Source: Dermacentor variabilis
Taxonomy: Eukaryota > Arthropoda > Arachnida > Ixodida > Ixodidae
Length of the DNA stretch: 64,000 nucleotides
Direction of reading: 5' to 3'
Assembly: GCF_050947875.1 (NCBI RefSeq)
Contig: NC_134569.1
Location: 42,733,277 to 42,797,276 of the forward strand
The notes below the pieces were generated by a model, which was not told the DNA's origin, searched no databases, and saw nothing but the letters and a program-made list of their open reading frames with translations. Positions 23,480 through 34,600 of this stretch are shown piece after piece. Each line of letters starts with the position of its first letter. The first letter of the stretch is position 1. The position numbers were made by a program, and so were the translations under genes.

Positions 23480-23530
23480 AATAAATAAAGCGTAGGCGCT
23501 GAAAGGTTTCTTCTGTGTGTTTGTGTTTGG
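23480..23530 (+). terminator. Candidate poly(A) site for INCENP
   Basis: Two overlapping AATAAA hexamers (23480-23485 and 23484-23489) are followed within 25-45 bases by a GT-rich tract (TTCTGTGTGTTTGTGTTTGG). That is the normal layout of a cleavage and polyadenylation site. It implies a 3' UTR of about 2.7 kb. Confidence 0.45.
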
Positions 23531-24540
23531 CTAGATTGTCTCATACATGACAAGGTAGGTGCTGAACAGTTGGGTATGTGATTTCAGCATTGATGTTAGT
23601 GGCAGGATACGAAATATATGAAGAAAACCACAAGGCTGAAAAAAAAGAATCTTTGCTGTTTTGTGGTTTTCATTTTGTCTCCTGTCACTCCATAGCACCT
23701 ATGAACCAACTAGCCCAGCAACAAGTAATGATTTCATTATGTAAGTGCTAAAGGTACGACGGTGGCCGTACAAGATTTAAGAAAAAAAAGATGCAACCAC
23801 ATGCTTGCCCTGGGGCCACAAAACTACTTGTTTTGTGCTTGAGTGATGATGATATATGTGTCGCTTATTTTGCTGCTCAGCAGAATACTTGGTGCCTTCG
23901 TATTCTTTTGCTTAGTTGCAAAATCTCGTAGTGGTGCTCAGGTGTCCTTGCATCAGTACCTCTCGCCCTGGGCAAATAGTGCCAAGGGAGCAGGTTTAGA
24001 AGAAAACATGATTGACACTGCTGTGGCAAGTTGACAAGTGTGGCAACTGAAACTTTCAATGGAAGACTGTATTCTCCCCCCCCAAAAAATAAAGGAATCC
24101 ACATGCTCAACAGTTTGCTATAAATAAAAATAAAGCCTACATGTTGAGACAAACAGTGCCATCACATGCGACTTGTTACTATAAAACCATTAAATATAGT
24201 AAATGATTATAATACAACCTATTGCTATAAATTATAAGAAATTCAACATTTTATATCATATTTCAACAACTGAGAACAATGCAGAAATGCAAAAAAAAGG
24301 AAGCAAGAAAAGACAAACTACGCATTTTGCTTAACATGGTACGAATACAATGGTGTGGGAAGTTTAGTTTCATGTAACTAAAAGAATTTTTAAGTTTTGT
24401 TTTAAATCTGATACGCTTTCTGCAATTTTAACGAAACATGTTGGTATTCCACAGTGGTCCATATCTTTTCTTTGAATAACATCTAAAGGTAGTGATGTTA
24501 CTGTCTTGTATGATGTTTGGATCATGGAGATTGTTAGTCT

Positions 24541-24606
24541 CCTACGGTGTGCCTCATAATCATATTGTGGTTTGGACATGTAAAACCCCATAATTTTTTT
24601 TTTTTA
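24541..24606 (+). repeat. Ruka-like SINE 3' end fragment
   Basis: It matches the tail of the SINE at 62440-62675: GTGTGCCTCATAATCATATT, then TGTAAAACCCCATAATTTTT. Confidence 0.7.
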
Positions 24607-25379
24607 AAGTCTCGTAATGGTGTTCTGCAGTGAAGACTGCATGCTAGTCCTCCAACCACAGACAAAATCATGGAAATACCACGTGCAGTGGTATATGCCA
24701 GGTAATACTGTAGGCATGCAAGTTGCACGTCACCTGCTTTCGTCTGTCAAGCAATATGCTGTAAGCCAAGTGAAATCAATAATTTATCATGCACCCCCGC
24801 CCTTTTTTTTTATTCTTTATCGCTCAATTCTTGCACAGCAAAGAAAAAAACGGGGGGGGGGGGGTGCTAGCACATCGCTACGTAATGTAGCTTCGCAATC
24901 CGATGCCGTCAGCACCGATCAGTGCAGTACGAGGGAGTTGGCGGTGACAATTCAAATTTTACCGTTACCGTTAGATGGAACTGACCAGGCTACTTTTCTG
25001 TTAAAGCTAAGTTTGAGTAAATCCCTCATTATATGATTTTCTCTCGCATCATCTTTGTAAACGACAGAAAATATGTTACTTAGTATTGCCTGCTGGATAT
25101 AAAATCAGGCTCCTTGGTCGATTAATTTGTATTCTGGGCTCGTGTCTTATGTGCACCCGCAGTTTCCTCTAAAGTTTTGTTTTTGTTTCGATAACTCGGG
25201 GGAGCATTTTGTGTCGTGTGGCCTCGTCGATGTCAGCTTAGCCTCCGATGGTAGTACGCATGATCCAAGAAAACAACTATCGTTTTGTTCTTAGTTCGTT
25301 TTACTTGAGCGGATGACGCAAGCAAATTACAAGGTCTGCGAGTGAACGTATCAACTAGTGGCAAATATTAAACAATCTT

Positions 25380-25616
25380 CCTCAAAATTATAACCTAAAG
25401 TACGCTCATGCCCGCGCACACGGCGTGAGGTCCGCCGTGCGGCAAAAATTTTGACGCCTGTCAGCGGTTCCAGACTACGTCGCTAGGAGGCTGAAGTCGT
25501 GTCGTTTTCCCCTCGGCGTCTTTCATTGTTTGTTTTTTTAGATTGCGCAAAACGCGCAAAAGTATCCGCACCTCACCACTCCACAGACCTTGTTGAAATT
25601 TAAGGCCAGCAAAGTG
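25380..25616 (+). promoter_or_regulatory. Likely PSME3 5' flank and 5' UTR
   Basis: The sequence just upstream of the PSME3 start is locally CpG-rich (CACGGCGTGAGGTCCGCCGTGCGG), and no TATA box is evident. That would fit a housekeeping promoter. An upstream in-frame stretch without stops begins with TTG at 25590 but has no ATG, so the ATG at 25617 is taken as the start. The transcription start is not visible. Confidence 0.35.
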
Positions 25617-25676
25617 ATGGAATCGTTGTTCGCTACCGCCGAAAGGCTCTCTGCGTCTACGCCAGGAAGGATAAAG
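25617..25676 (+). CDS. PSME3: PSME3 exon 1 (coding part)
   Basis: This exon holds 20 codons, MESLFATAERLSASTPGRIK, ending at GTAAGT in phase 0. The first residues are poorly conserved outside ticks. ATG 25617 is the only in-frame ATG before the conserved part. Confidence 0.88.
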
Positions 25677-28600
25677 GTAAGTGCTCGGTTTCGGTGTTAT
25701 TTCGGCGTGTTGGAACGTCTTTTTTCGCACTCACTCCTATCCTCTTCACCGGATCGTGGAGAGTTCCGTTTCGGAATGGGCATGCGCCGTAGCGACTTCC
25801 GTTCGGCGCGCCGATGCAGCGTGTAGGCGCTTGTTCCATACCGAAAAAACACAATATATCCCACATTCCATTAAAGTGAAGTTAAAGTTCTCTAATGGCC
25901 AGAGAAACAAACCCAAAGGTAAAGTTTTCTCTGCATGTTATCGCATTTCCAACACACTTCGTCACTTTGCGCAGGAGCGCTTTGTTTGGGTATCGTAGGT
26001 TGCCCAATGAATTACTAAGCCTAGTGGCTTTGTGGAAAGCTTTTTGATGGTTTAGGACAGTCGTGTTGGACAGTGGCTGTCCCAGGATTATCCGGGCTAC
26101 TTGCTGGTCGCGGCTGTCAACGTTATTCATGTTGCGAACCGCACGGTGCGTTGCTGATAGCCTGTTTCTGCTGCTCCCTTCTGGCACTTCTGGCGTGAGC
26201 CACCTTGCCTCGAGGTATTTTGTATTTCGCGCTTTAATGAGGCATCCCTTCCTCGATCCTCGTTTGCACAAACTGCGACTATCGTATCGACGCCGTGACT
26301 CTAGCACGGGGTCTGGTTTCATGTCCTAAAGCAAATGAGCGTTATCTACGACGGTGTGCGTGCTCACGAGCACCTGTGTGTGTGCATTGGTATCTGTTGT
26401 TTTTGATGACGTCTGTGTGCCAGTTTTCGGTTTCCCTTCGTGGTTGTAATTTTCTTGTAACCGCCCTGCTGCACTTATTTTCTTCAGGTAGAAGAGTACA
26501 AAGAAAGACTAAAAAAAGAAGTGAGTATTTTCTTATTTTATTGTTAATGCATCACTCTAAAAAATTTCCCAGGTACTGAGAATGAAAACGTCGCTTTGTT
26601 ACATGCACGTTATTTTAACTCTGTTTTAAATGTGTGTGTAGTCGACAAGCTTTTTTTCATAATCGGCACATTTGAATGTTCTTGAATTTATGTTGTTACT
26701 ATTGGGTGTTTTATGTGCGAGTAGTACACGTTCTTGAGAGGTGGTGCGGTCTAGCAATGTCTAGATCTATGCTTTAGCTGGAGTACTTCCTAATTTTATT
26801 TATTTTAACATTAATGTGCATGTTTGTGAGACGCCGGCTCTCCACCGTTCAAATTGTGAAAAGCAGATCTGCACAAAGCTCGCATATTTGTAAATTCGCG
26901 TCTAAATTGTGGCGCGCAGTACGCCCATGGTTGTTTCCGAGTGCCTGCTCGAAAATGTATTTTTGCATTCTTCGGCTTCGCAGGCAGAGGAGTTGGTTTT
27001 GCACAAATTTCCTGAGAAGATATTGGAACTGGAAACCTTGCTGAAAGTATGTATGCAAATCATAGTTGCGTTTTAGGTGTTAGTGCCGTTTCTATTTTGT
27101 ACTGGTATTATGTTCATTGCAGACAGATAAGTTTTCGAAGACAGACCTTGCAGCTGTACATGTGGATATCAACATTCCAGTGCCTGAACCGCCATTCATC
27201 AACCATGAGGCTGATTTGGTAAGAGTAGCCATGAGCTGTGATGCACAACTGTTGTTTTCTAAACATAAAAATGATATTGCAGCCAGCCTACCAGGGATAG
27301 GTTAACCCCATTCGTGACATGCTTAAACATCCCAGTTGCCGACAGGTTTTAACTCCTCTCAAAGAATAAATTAACTGCTGCTTGTGCTGTTCGATGGATT
27401 GTGCACTATCAAAAGCACAACTAAGCACTCAGCCAAGGCTAGGCTCATCCATGGCATTGTTAGAAAATGCAAAGTACCACTGATGAGCTGAGATCATTGG
27501 CTGGATTTACCAGAAAAGTGTGAATCAATCCAGCTCAACCTTCTTCTCTGTAGTTTTGCACAACTAGCTTTTTATTTCTGCAGCTGCTTTGTTCTATTTC
27601 AAGGCAGAGCTTTTGTTGACAATTTGGGCTGCCACCAAGTGTCGTTTAGCTCTGTGGCCGCTCTCTGACATTAAACATGGCAGTCGTCAATCTTCATCAC
27701 TCCACAAATAGTCGAGAAATCACAGATGAGCAAAATATGCAGGCGAAAACAGTTGTGTAGCTGCCTTTTCATTTCTGCTACATACACATTTTTTGCATTC
27801 ACAAACACATTCACCACATTTGCAACTTTTTGTGGCAATTAAGGTGAAACTACAGGAGTGGAGCTTCTGCACTTATGTTGTTGTGCCAATTAGACTGGCA
27901 GCACTTGACGGTGCTTTTGGTTTCTGGAAGGAAACACTAAATCAGTGTACTTAGCGATGTACTTTGGCTTATTTTGCTGTTGTCCTCAGCTGAATCTAAT
28001 GTGGTTGAGAATGTAGGACTTCTTTCAGGAGTGCTCTTAATTGTGCATGTATTGCTCCGTAGCTCTCCCTCTATTGCAACAGAAAGTTGTGTGTATGTTC
28101 TGTACTCTCTCGGGGCTGCACTAGAAGTACTCATACACAAGTATTAGGAGCCAGGGAAATAACTTCACATTGTCTGCAAATTTTTTTGCAGATATTTGTT
28201 ACAAGCTAATTTCAGTGATAAGCATTTTAGCTTTATTTCAGTATGTCCATGTTCATTATATCGAGGTTCGACTTTACCATGTCAGCTCCGCCCATATGAA
28301 AGCCAGGAAGCTATTCATATCTGTTGCATATTTGTTGCATATTTGTTGCATATTGCGTAAGCACCGCCATCTAGTTCTTAAAGGGGTTGGGACACCAAAT
28401 TTTGAGGCTATAAAAAGCATGTTGTAGGCTGCTTCCGTATGCAAGGACACCCAGAACGAGGTATTGGACGCTGCAAACATTTCAAAATAATTTTAATTCA
28501 GCTCCAAAAAGTCATTAAAAACTCCTTCTCGTAGTCGAGACCCATCGCTAGCGCGGCAGTTACTACGTCACAGAGGAGGAACGAAAATATTGACGTCATA

Positions 28601-31600
28601 GCACACTAGCACAAAAACGTGACGTATGATGAGTAGCGATGAAATGCCGATTACGGAGCCTGCTGAGCCGAGCGACCGAGCATAGCCTCCACTATGACCG
28701 AGCTACAGGCATATAGAAATCCTTTCTTAATGCAAAGAAGGGGTAAGGCGTGCAGGCACGGACACAAGAGGAGAGAAGTGGACAACACGAACGCCGCACG
28801 GCGGCCCGCGAACGGCAAACTGCGTGTGGCGAGTTGCCGTGCGGACGGGCCTTTACACGTTTGAGTATAACACTAGCCGGCCGACTCCGAAAGGGACCAG
28901 CAGGATATGCGGCGTTCATGTTGCCCGCTTCTCTCCTCGCATAGTCGCATAGTTCGGCAGCTCGGAGCGGTCTCTCGTTCACTTGGCCTTTCTCAGCGTG
29001 AGGGCCCGTCCACGTTACCGGCACGGAAACTCGCCGCACGGCGTTTGCCGTTCGCGGGCCCCCATGCGCCGGCGGTTTTGCTCGCGAACGGCGAGATTTC
29101 CTTGCCGTAGAGAGGACGGGCCCGGGATCCATTTGTGCGGCAGCCGTACGGCGAAGCGGCTAATCAGCGACCGAGGAGTGGTCACTCTGGCACCGACAGC
29201 AGCTTCACCTCCTCTGATCGTTCGGTGCCGCCGATATCGTTGCTAGGCCTTTTCCGGTTTACTTCAAAGCTAAATTACGGCGCTTCGGAATGAATCACCG
29301 ACTCTCACAAGCCGCAATATTTTCTTATCCTTGTTGTCGCTCTTCGCAGTAATTATAATCATCGCGACATGCACTTTGAATCGCCAGTTGTTGACCTCTG
29401 CTGGCAGAGCACGCGTATGCGAGAGCAGACGACGCAGCATAGTTTTACGTCACTATTTTTTGTGGTCCACGTGACCAAACCATGTTGCGTTTCCTCCTCT
29501 GTGACGTCATAGCATCCCTCGGAGCCCAGAAACCGAAACCGAAATCGCTCGGTATAATAATGCTATTATTAAATTATTTATCGGATATATATGACTCCCG
29601 CTGTGTGTATCGTGCTCCCTGAAGCATGACGCAACGTTTGAATCAACAAAAGCATGAACGAAAATTTTGATGTCTCCACCCCTTTAAAAAATGCAATGCT
29701 CAAATATAGGAAGTTTACTTACTCCTTAAGAGATGGCACACAGTGCATAATGAAAATATGCGCGCGCTATGGGTGTGTGAATATTGAAATTTTCTAATAC
29801 GAATCAAATATGAATAAGGCAAAAAACTGTCTTCAAATATCGAATCGAATGTCTAAAATGTGTGTAGCATTAAAATGTTCTAAACAAGGTAACAATAGCT
29901 TTATTACCCTTTTAAAAAATCATATTGCATTTCACAAGGCTGCTGCATGTTAAAAAGACTCATTATGGGTGATGCATTAGGTAATGTCTGGTAATGCTCT
30001 CAATCAGGTAATACGCAATTACAGATTATTGTGAAGGCAAATTAACTGCTCAAAATGTTCAGAAGGTGAGCACTCTCTATGCATTCTGACATCTCCACCG
30101 GTAGAAAACTCTCACTAGGAACTGAGGTGGCTGGGATGGTCAAGTACTGGGTGAGTGTACTTAAAAGTGGGTACTTGAAGCAGTCAATGGACTGTCCCCA
30201 CTCACAAGGATCCTTGCCCCTTTCCAGAAGAGGCTTTTCCACATAGTTTGCAACTTCCCTCTCAGGGGCAGATGCCGAGTGTGTCCTTTTCCACTTATTA
30301 CTAGATCGTCAAAAGCATTCCTCAGTCTTGTGTAGTACCGCCAAAGAAGACTTCTGGCTTTCTTTTCTTGCTTGCTCGGTGACTCATCATCCGCAGTTGA
30401 TGCCATTCTTGGAGAACATGCTTGAGCAAGGACTGTATCAGCACTCGGATGCAGTTAAAGCTCAATTTAACGAAGTGACGACCATGCGCGAATTATTTTG
30501 TTAAATTGGGAAGTTTGTAAAATCGAAGAAGGAATTTTTCGGTCCTTTAAAATAAAAAATTTTTACCATAGCATCATATTTGCCGCTAATCCAGCCAATC
30601 TGCTGCATAAACCATGAAATAGCTAAAGCAACCACTGCCGCCCCTATCGAGGCAGTGTGTTGAGTCCGCAGTTCTGTGCATGAGCACGGCGTGCAGCCTT
30701 GTCAAAATAAAGTTAGGATTGCGACTAGGACACCTAGATGTTTCAAAGTGTTATCTTTAGAGCGCGTGCTCGAAGGAAAACTGTCTGTCAGAATCGTTTA
30801 GTTCAGGGTAAACTCAGCCAAGTTTCATTAATTCAGGTTGATGACAACAGTGAACCTATGGGTACCTGCCAGATAATGGAAATTTCTTCGTTAGATAGGG
30901 AACTTTATAAAATCGGGTTGTGTTAGATTGAGCTTTAACTGTAGTTGCAAGTAGCACAGCAGCGAAGTTAGCGTGGTTTGCGTTTGCTTTACAGAGCCAT
31001 AGCACCATCTTAGAAAAGTGGGAACGCAAGGCGAGAGTTGTCGATGGCGATGCAATCTTGTCCTCTGACACACACACACACACATATATTATTTCCAGAC
31101 ATCTCAAAATAGTCCCTGGTAACACCTTCGAGATACATATTTTATTGCATATACTTAAAGAGCCTGAAAGTACGTCGTATATCATTATGAAAGAGTCATT
31201 GAATAAAGCTTGGTAAAAAAGAAACTGAAAGTGATCATGTCTGATGGGCAGGTTGCAGATAGAATGAAACAGAACAGACAGACATAATGAGCGGATCATG
31301 CGAAGTTCTCAGTGAATAAGCATGTTCTTAGGAGAATGTGGGGCAAGTGTATAATTCATTACTTGCTCCATTATTCGCAGTCTGTGTGAATATTTACCGT
31401 TTCTACCGTTATTCGGCCCTCCTCGAATATTCGGGAATGTATGAATATGCATTTCTCAAATCGAACACGCTTCGAATAAGGAAAACTTTCTATTTGTATT
31501 TGAAATTTAAAATTATTTGCACACCCCTAGCGTGCGCAATTCAACCACAAAAAAGGGCTTGTCGGGCAGTGGCCTACAGCGGGCCACTGCGGCCGTGTTG

Positions 31601-34600
31601 TGTTGTTAGGAGCTGCCCGACAGTGGACCACAAAGGGTTAAAGGGTCCCTGAAACGACTAAGACAAATTTTGTAGACACACAGGGTACAGCTACAGCAAC
31701 ACATTCATGCCGCAATTAAAGCGAAATATCTTTTTAAGAGAGCTGTGAGCAATGACAAGTTCCCCTCCTCCCCAGCCATGCTTTTTCTCAACTCGTTAGT
31801 TGAGCGATTCGAGCTCTCCCTTCATTAACTCTGTGTCATGATGTGACATTGTATTGTCTACTTCCGGTTGTCTTCGAGCCAGCGCGAAGTTGCTCCAGCC
31901 TCTCCACTAGCCGCCTGGCTGTCGATCCCCTGTGAACGTTCTGTCGCAGCGTCGAGTGTGTCTGGTATTCTAGTAAACACAGGCAAGTTGTGCGTTTCGA
32001 CGGATGAGCGGAAGTGTTAACTAAAATGTGTTTATACTACTAACATTGTGATGAAGGGGCTTTAACGTAAACCTTAGCATCCTGCACAGTGCAGCTTTAT
32101 TGAGGTTGTAATCCTCTGGTGTGAAGTGACTGCCAAACGTGTAGGTGCTGGCACCTATCGGATACCGACAGCCCGATCTGCTGCAGCCATTATGCTCTCA
32201 GGTTGCCTTGAAAAGGGACACGGTGTTGCAGCATGACATGTTGCTGATCACTAGATTTGCAGCCCACAACGTAACAAGGTTGTGCTCGTTGTGCTTGTAA
32301 GAAAAGGCTTGAGAGCAACCCTGAGCATGCAGTTCAACATTGAGAATGTAGCACAAGCAGACACTTGGTGTGCCGGAAGTGCTTGAGTGTAGTGATAAAT
32401 GGTCATGTATTCTCTTCCTGTTTCTTCTTTTTATACAGACGAGTGAACCAACATTCCAACTTGTGAACAGGATTTGTTCACTGTAGAGTTGGAAAAAAAA
32501 AAGTTATTGCTGATGTAATCTGGGTAGCCAATCGGCTAACATGACGAAATGGTGTGCAATGTGCTTTCAATGTGGGTGAAATGCGCACACACCCGCATAC
32601 TTAGATTTAGGTGCATGTTAAAGAACCTCAGGTGGTCCAAATTTCTGGAGCCCCCACTATGCCGTGCCTCAGTATCAGGTCGTGGTTGTTGCACATAAAC
32701 ACACCACACCCCTCCCTCTCTCTCTCTTTTATACATGCAATGGGCTAACTACGTCAATTGGGAAGGGGTGGCTGAAAACTTAGGGGAACGACTCCACTGC
32801 AATCGGTAGCGATGCACACCTTTAAAACCTTATGATAAATTGCATGCTTTACGTGGACTGCTGAAACGTGTCGCTGATCAGAAGGACCTGTCTTAGTTCA
32901 GCACAATGCGTTGGCGGGCTAGTTGGTGCGAATCCATGAATACTTTGTTTAGCGCAAAACAATACACACAAGAAAGACGACAGGACAAGTTGAGTTGAGA
33001 GTAGCACCTTGTCCTGGTCGTCTTTATTGTGTCTGTTGTTTTGCGCTAAACAAAGTATTCATGGACCTGTCCTAGCGACTCAGTGTGTTTGTACAAGATC
33101 GTCAAAATCGTTTCAGGGTCCCTTTCAGTAGCCTTAGTTGTACATAGCAGTTGTACTCCTCTGTAATTTGCTTATTTGGCATTCTGTGTTGTCTCGTAGC
33201 TAATGGCTTTAGGCCAGGCTTGTTCCAATAGGTCGGAGGAAAATGAGTGCCATGGATGGCTTCTTGTGCTCTCCTATCTGCAGTAATGACACCTGCAAAA
33301 ATGTTTAGTTTGGCACAGTAGATTTCCATTAATTCGGCTCCACTTGATTAGATTATTTGGTTAAGTCAATCCTGACCGAAGGTCCCAGCCGGTGCTCATG
33401 CATTTGTATGGTCCCAAACTTCCCTTATTTTCATCCAAAATTGGTTTTCGCCTGATAATTCAAGCTTGACCAGCCAGTGCACGTGCCTGATTCTTATGAC
33501 CCCAATAGCGACCCTTTTAGTTGCAGCGTTTCTCGACAGATTTTCGGAGGCAGTGGAACACACATCACTTTCTTGTCAAAATCTCCTATTTTCAGCCTGC
33601 CCTTACATAAATTTGAGTTGAAAATGGCCTGCATGGTGCAATTGGATAAGAAACAAAAACTGCCCTTGTGGCATTTTTGCTGCATAACGTAAATGTAATG
33701 TGGCAAAGCTAACTTTAAACTCTGTGCCAAAGGGGACTTTAGGAAATCTTTTTTCCTGTAGTGCAAATAGCACATGGATGTAGAACAGAAACATACACAC
33801 AGGCGCTGTGTGTGTGTCTAACGTTTTGCAGCTTTTTTTCCTGTAGCGCAAATAGCACAAGGAGACAGAAGAAAAACACGCACACAGCGCCTGTGTGTAT
33901 GTGTGTGTTTCTCCTCTGTGTCTTTGTGCTGTTTGCGCTACAGGAAAGAAGTGCAAAATGTAACACCAACAACGCCAAATATCTACCCTGATGGACTTTA
34001 GGAAATCGGCTTCCATTGTGCAACACGAATTAGACTGCCACTTTTCTTGTCCAAAAATTGGGTGTGTGTCAGATTTCTACTTTAAATGCTTTGTTTGCAT
34101 GTCTGTTAGTTTTCTAGTTTGGACGTATAGAAAGTGCGCATACATATAATTTGGTCAATTTCGTTGGTTTGGTCAGGTCAAAATAACAGAAGTCGGCAGT
34201 ATAGCATTAGCGTGTTCCAAAAGTGCAACAAATAAACAAGGATGTTCAATTCAATTTAACCCATTACTGTTCCTTGCGAACAGTGAGAGCAAAACATTTT
34301 ATATTTTATGACTAGGGAATGGTAATACAGCTATGTTGTCTGTAACATTGTGCTGCAAAGGGCAAGCAGGTTTTCTTGGAATGTTTTGGTTTCTTTAGCA
34401 GTTAGTTCTTCCACGAAGCATCAGTCAACCAGTACTTGACATGTGGTAACATGCAACAATGGCATTAATTTCGCTGTGGTGCAAGGAGGCCTCCCCTGAC
34501 ACAATCAAAGCGGTGTCGCAATCTATGCTTGCTGTAGCCGAGTAGCAGATGGCATGCCAGAGGCCTACAGAGCATTTGCATGTTTCCTCTTTCATTGCAG

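Larger units (their letters stand above)
29768..31529. mobile_element. hAT-like element with 8-bp target duplication
   Basis: Ends TATGGGTGTGTGAATA and TAGGGGTGTGCAAATA (reverse of 31514-31529) form terminal inverted repeats. They are flanked by GCGCGCGC (29760-29767) and GCGTGCGC (31530-31537), an 8-bp duplication with one difference. Eight-base duplications and a GGGTGTGC end are usual for hAT. It carries a hAT dimerisation domain remnant (30042-30406, minus) and a nested MITE (30452-30941). Confidence 0.72.
31641..33124. mobile_element. TIR element with AAGGGTCCCTGAAACGA ends
   Basis: The left end AAGGGTCCCTGAAACGA is repeated inverted at 33108-33124. TA flanks the left (31639-31640); the right flank is TC. 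The element is 1.48 kb, has no transposase, and includes a Ruka-like fragment and a hairpin element that must be later insertions. Confidence 0.72.

Noticed and set aside
24780..24868. Inverted repeat of poly-pyrimidine and poly-purine tracts
   Set aside because: CCCGCCCTTTTTTT and AAAAAAACGGGGGG do pair, but this follows from homopolymer composition; no further arm conservation.
28321..28352. CRISPR-like short direct repeats
   Set aside because: Three 11-bp tandem copies without spacers, in a eukaryotic intron.
28692..29132. 146-codon minus-strand ORF in the GC-rich core
   Set aside because: It reads through inverted repeats of a foldback element; Arg/Pro/Ala bias reflects GC content.
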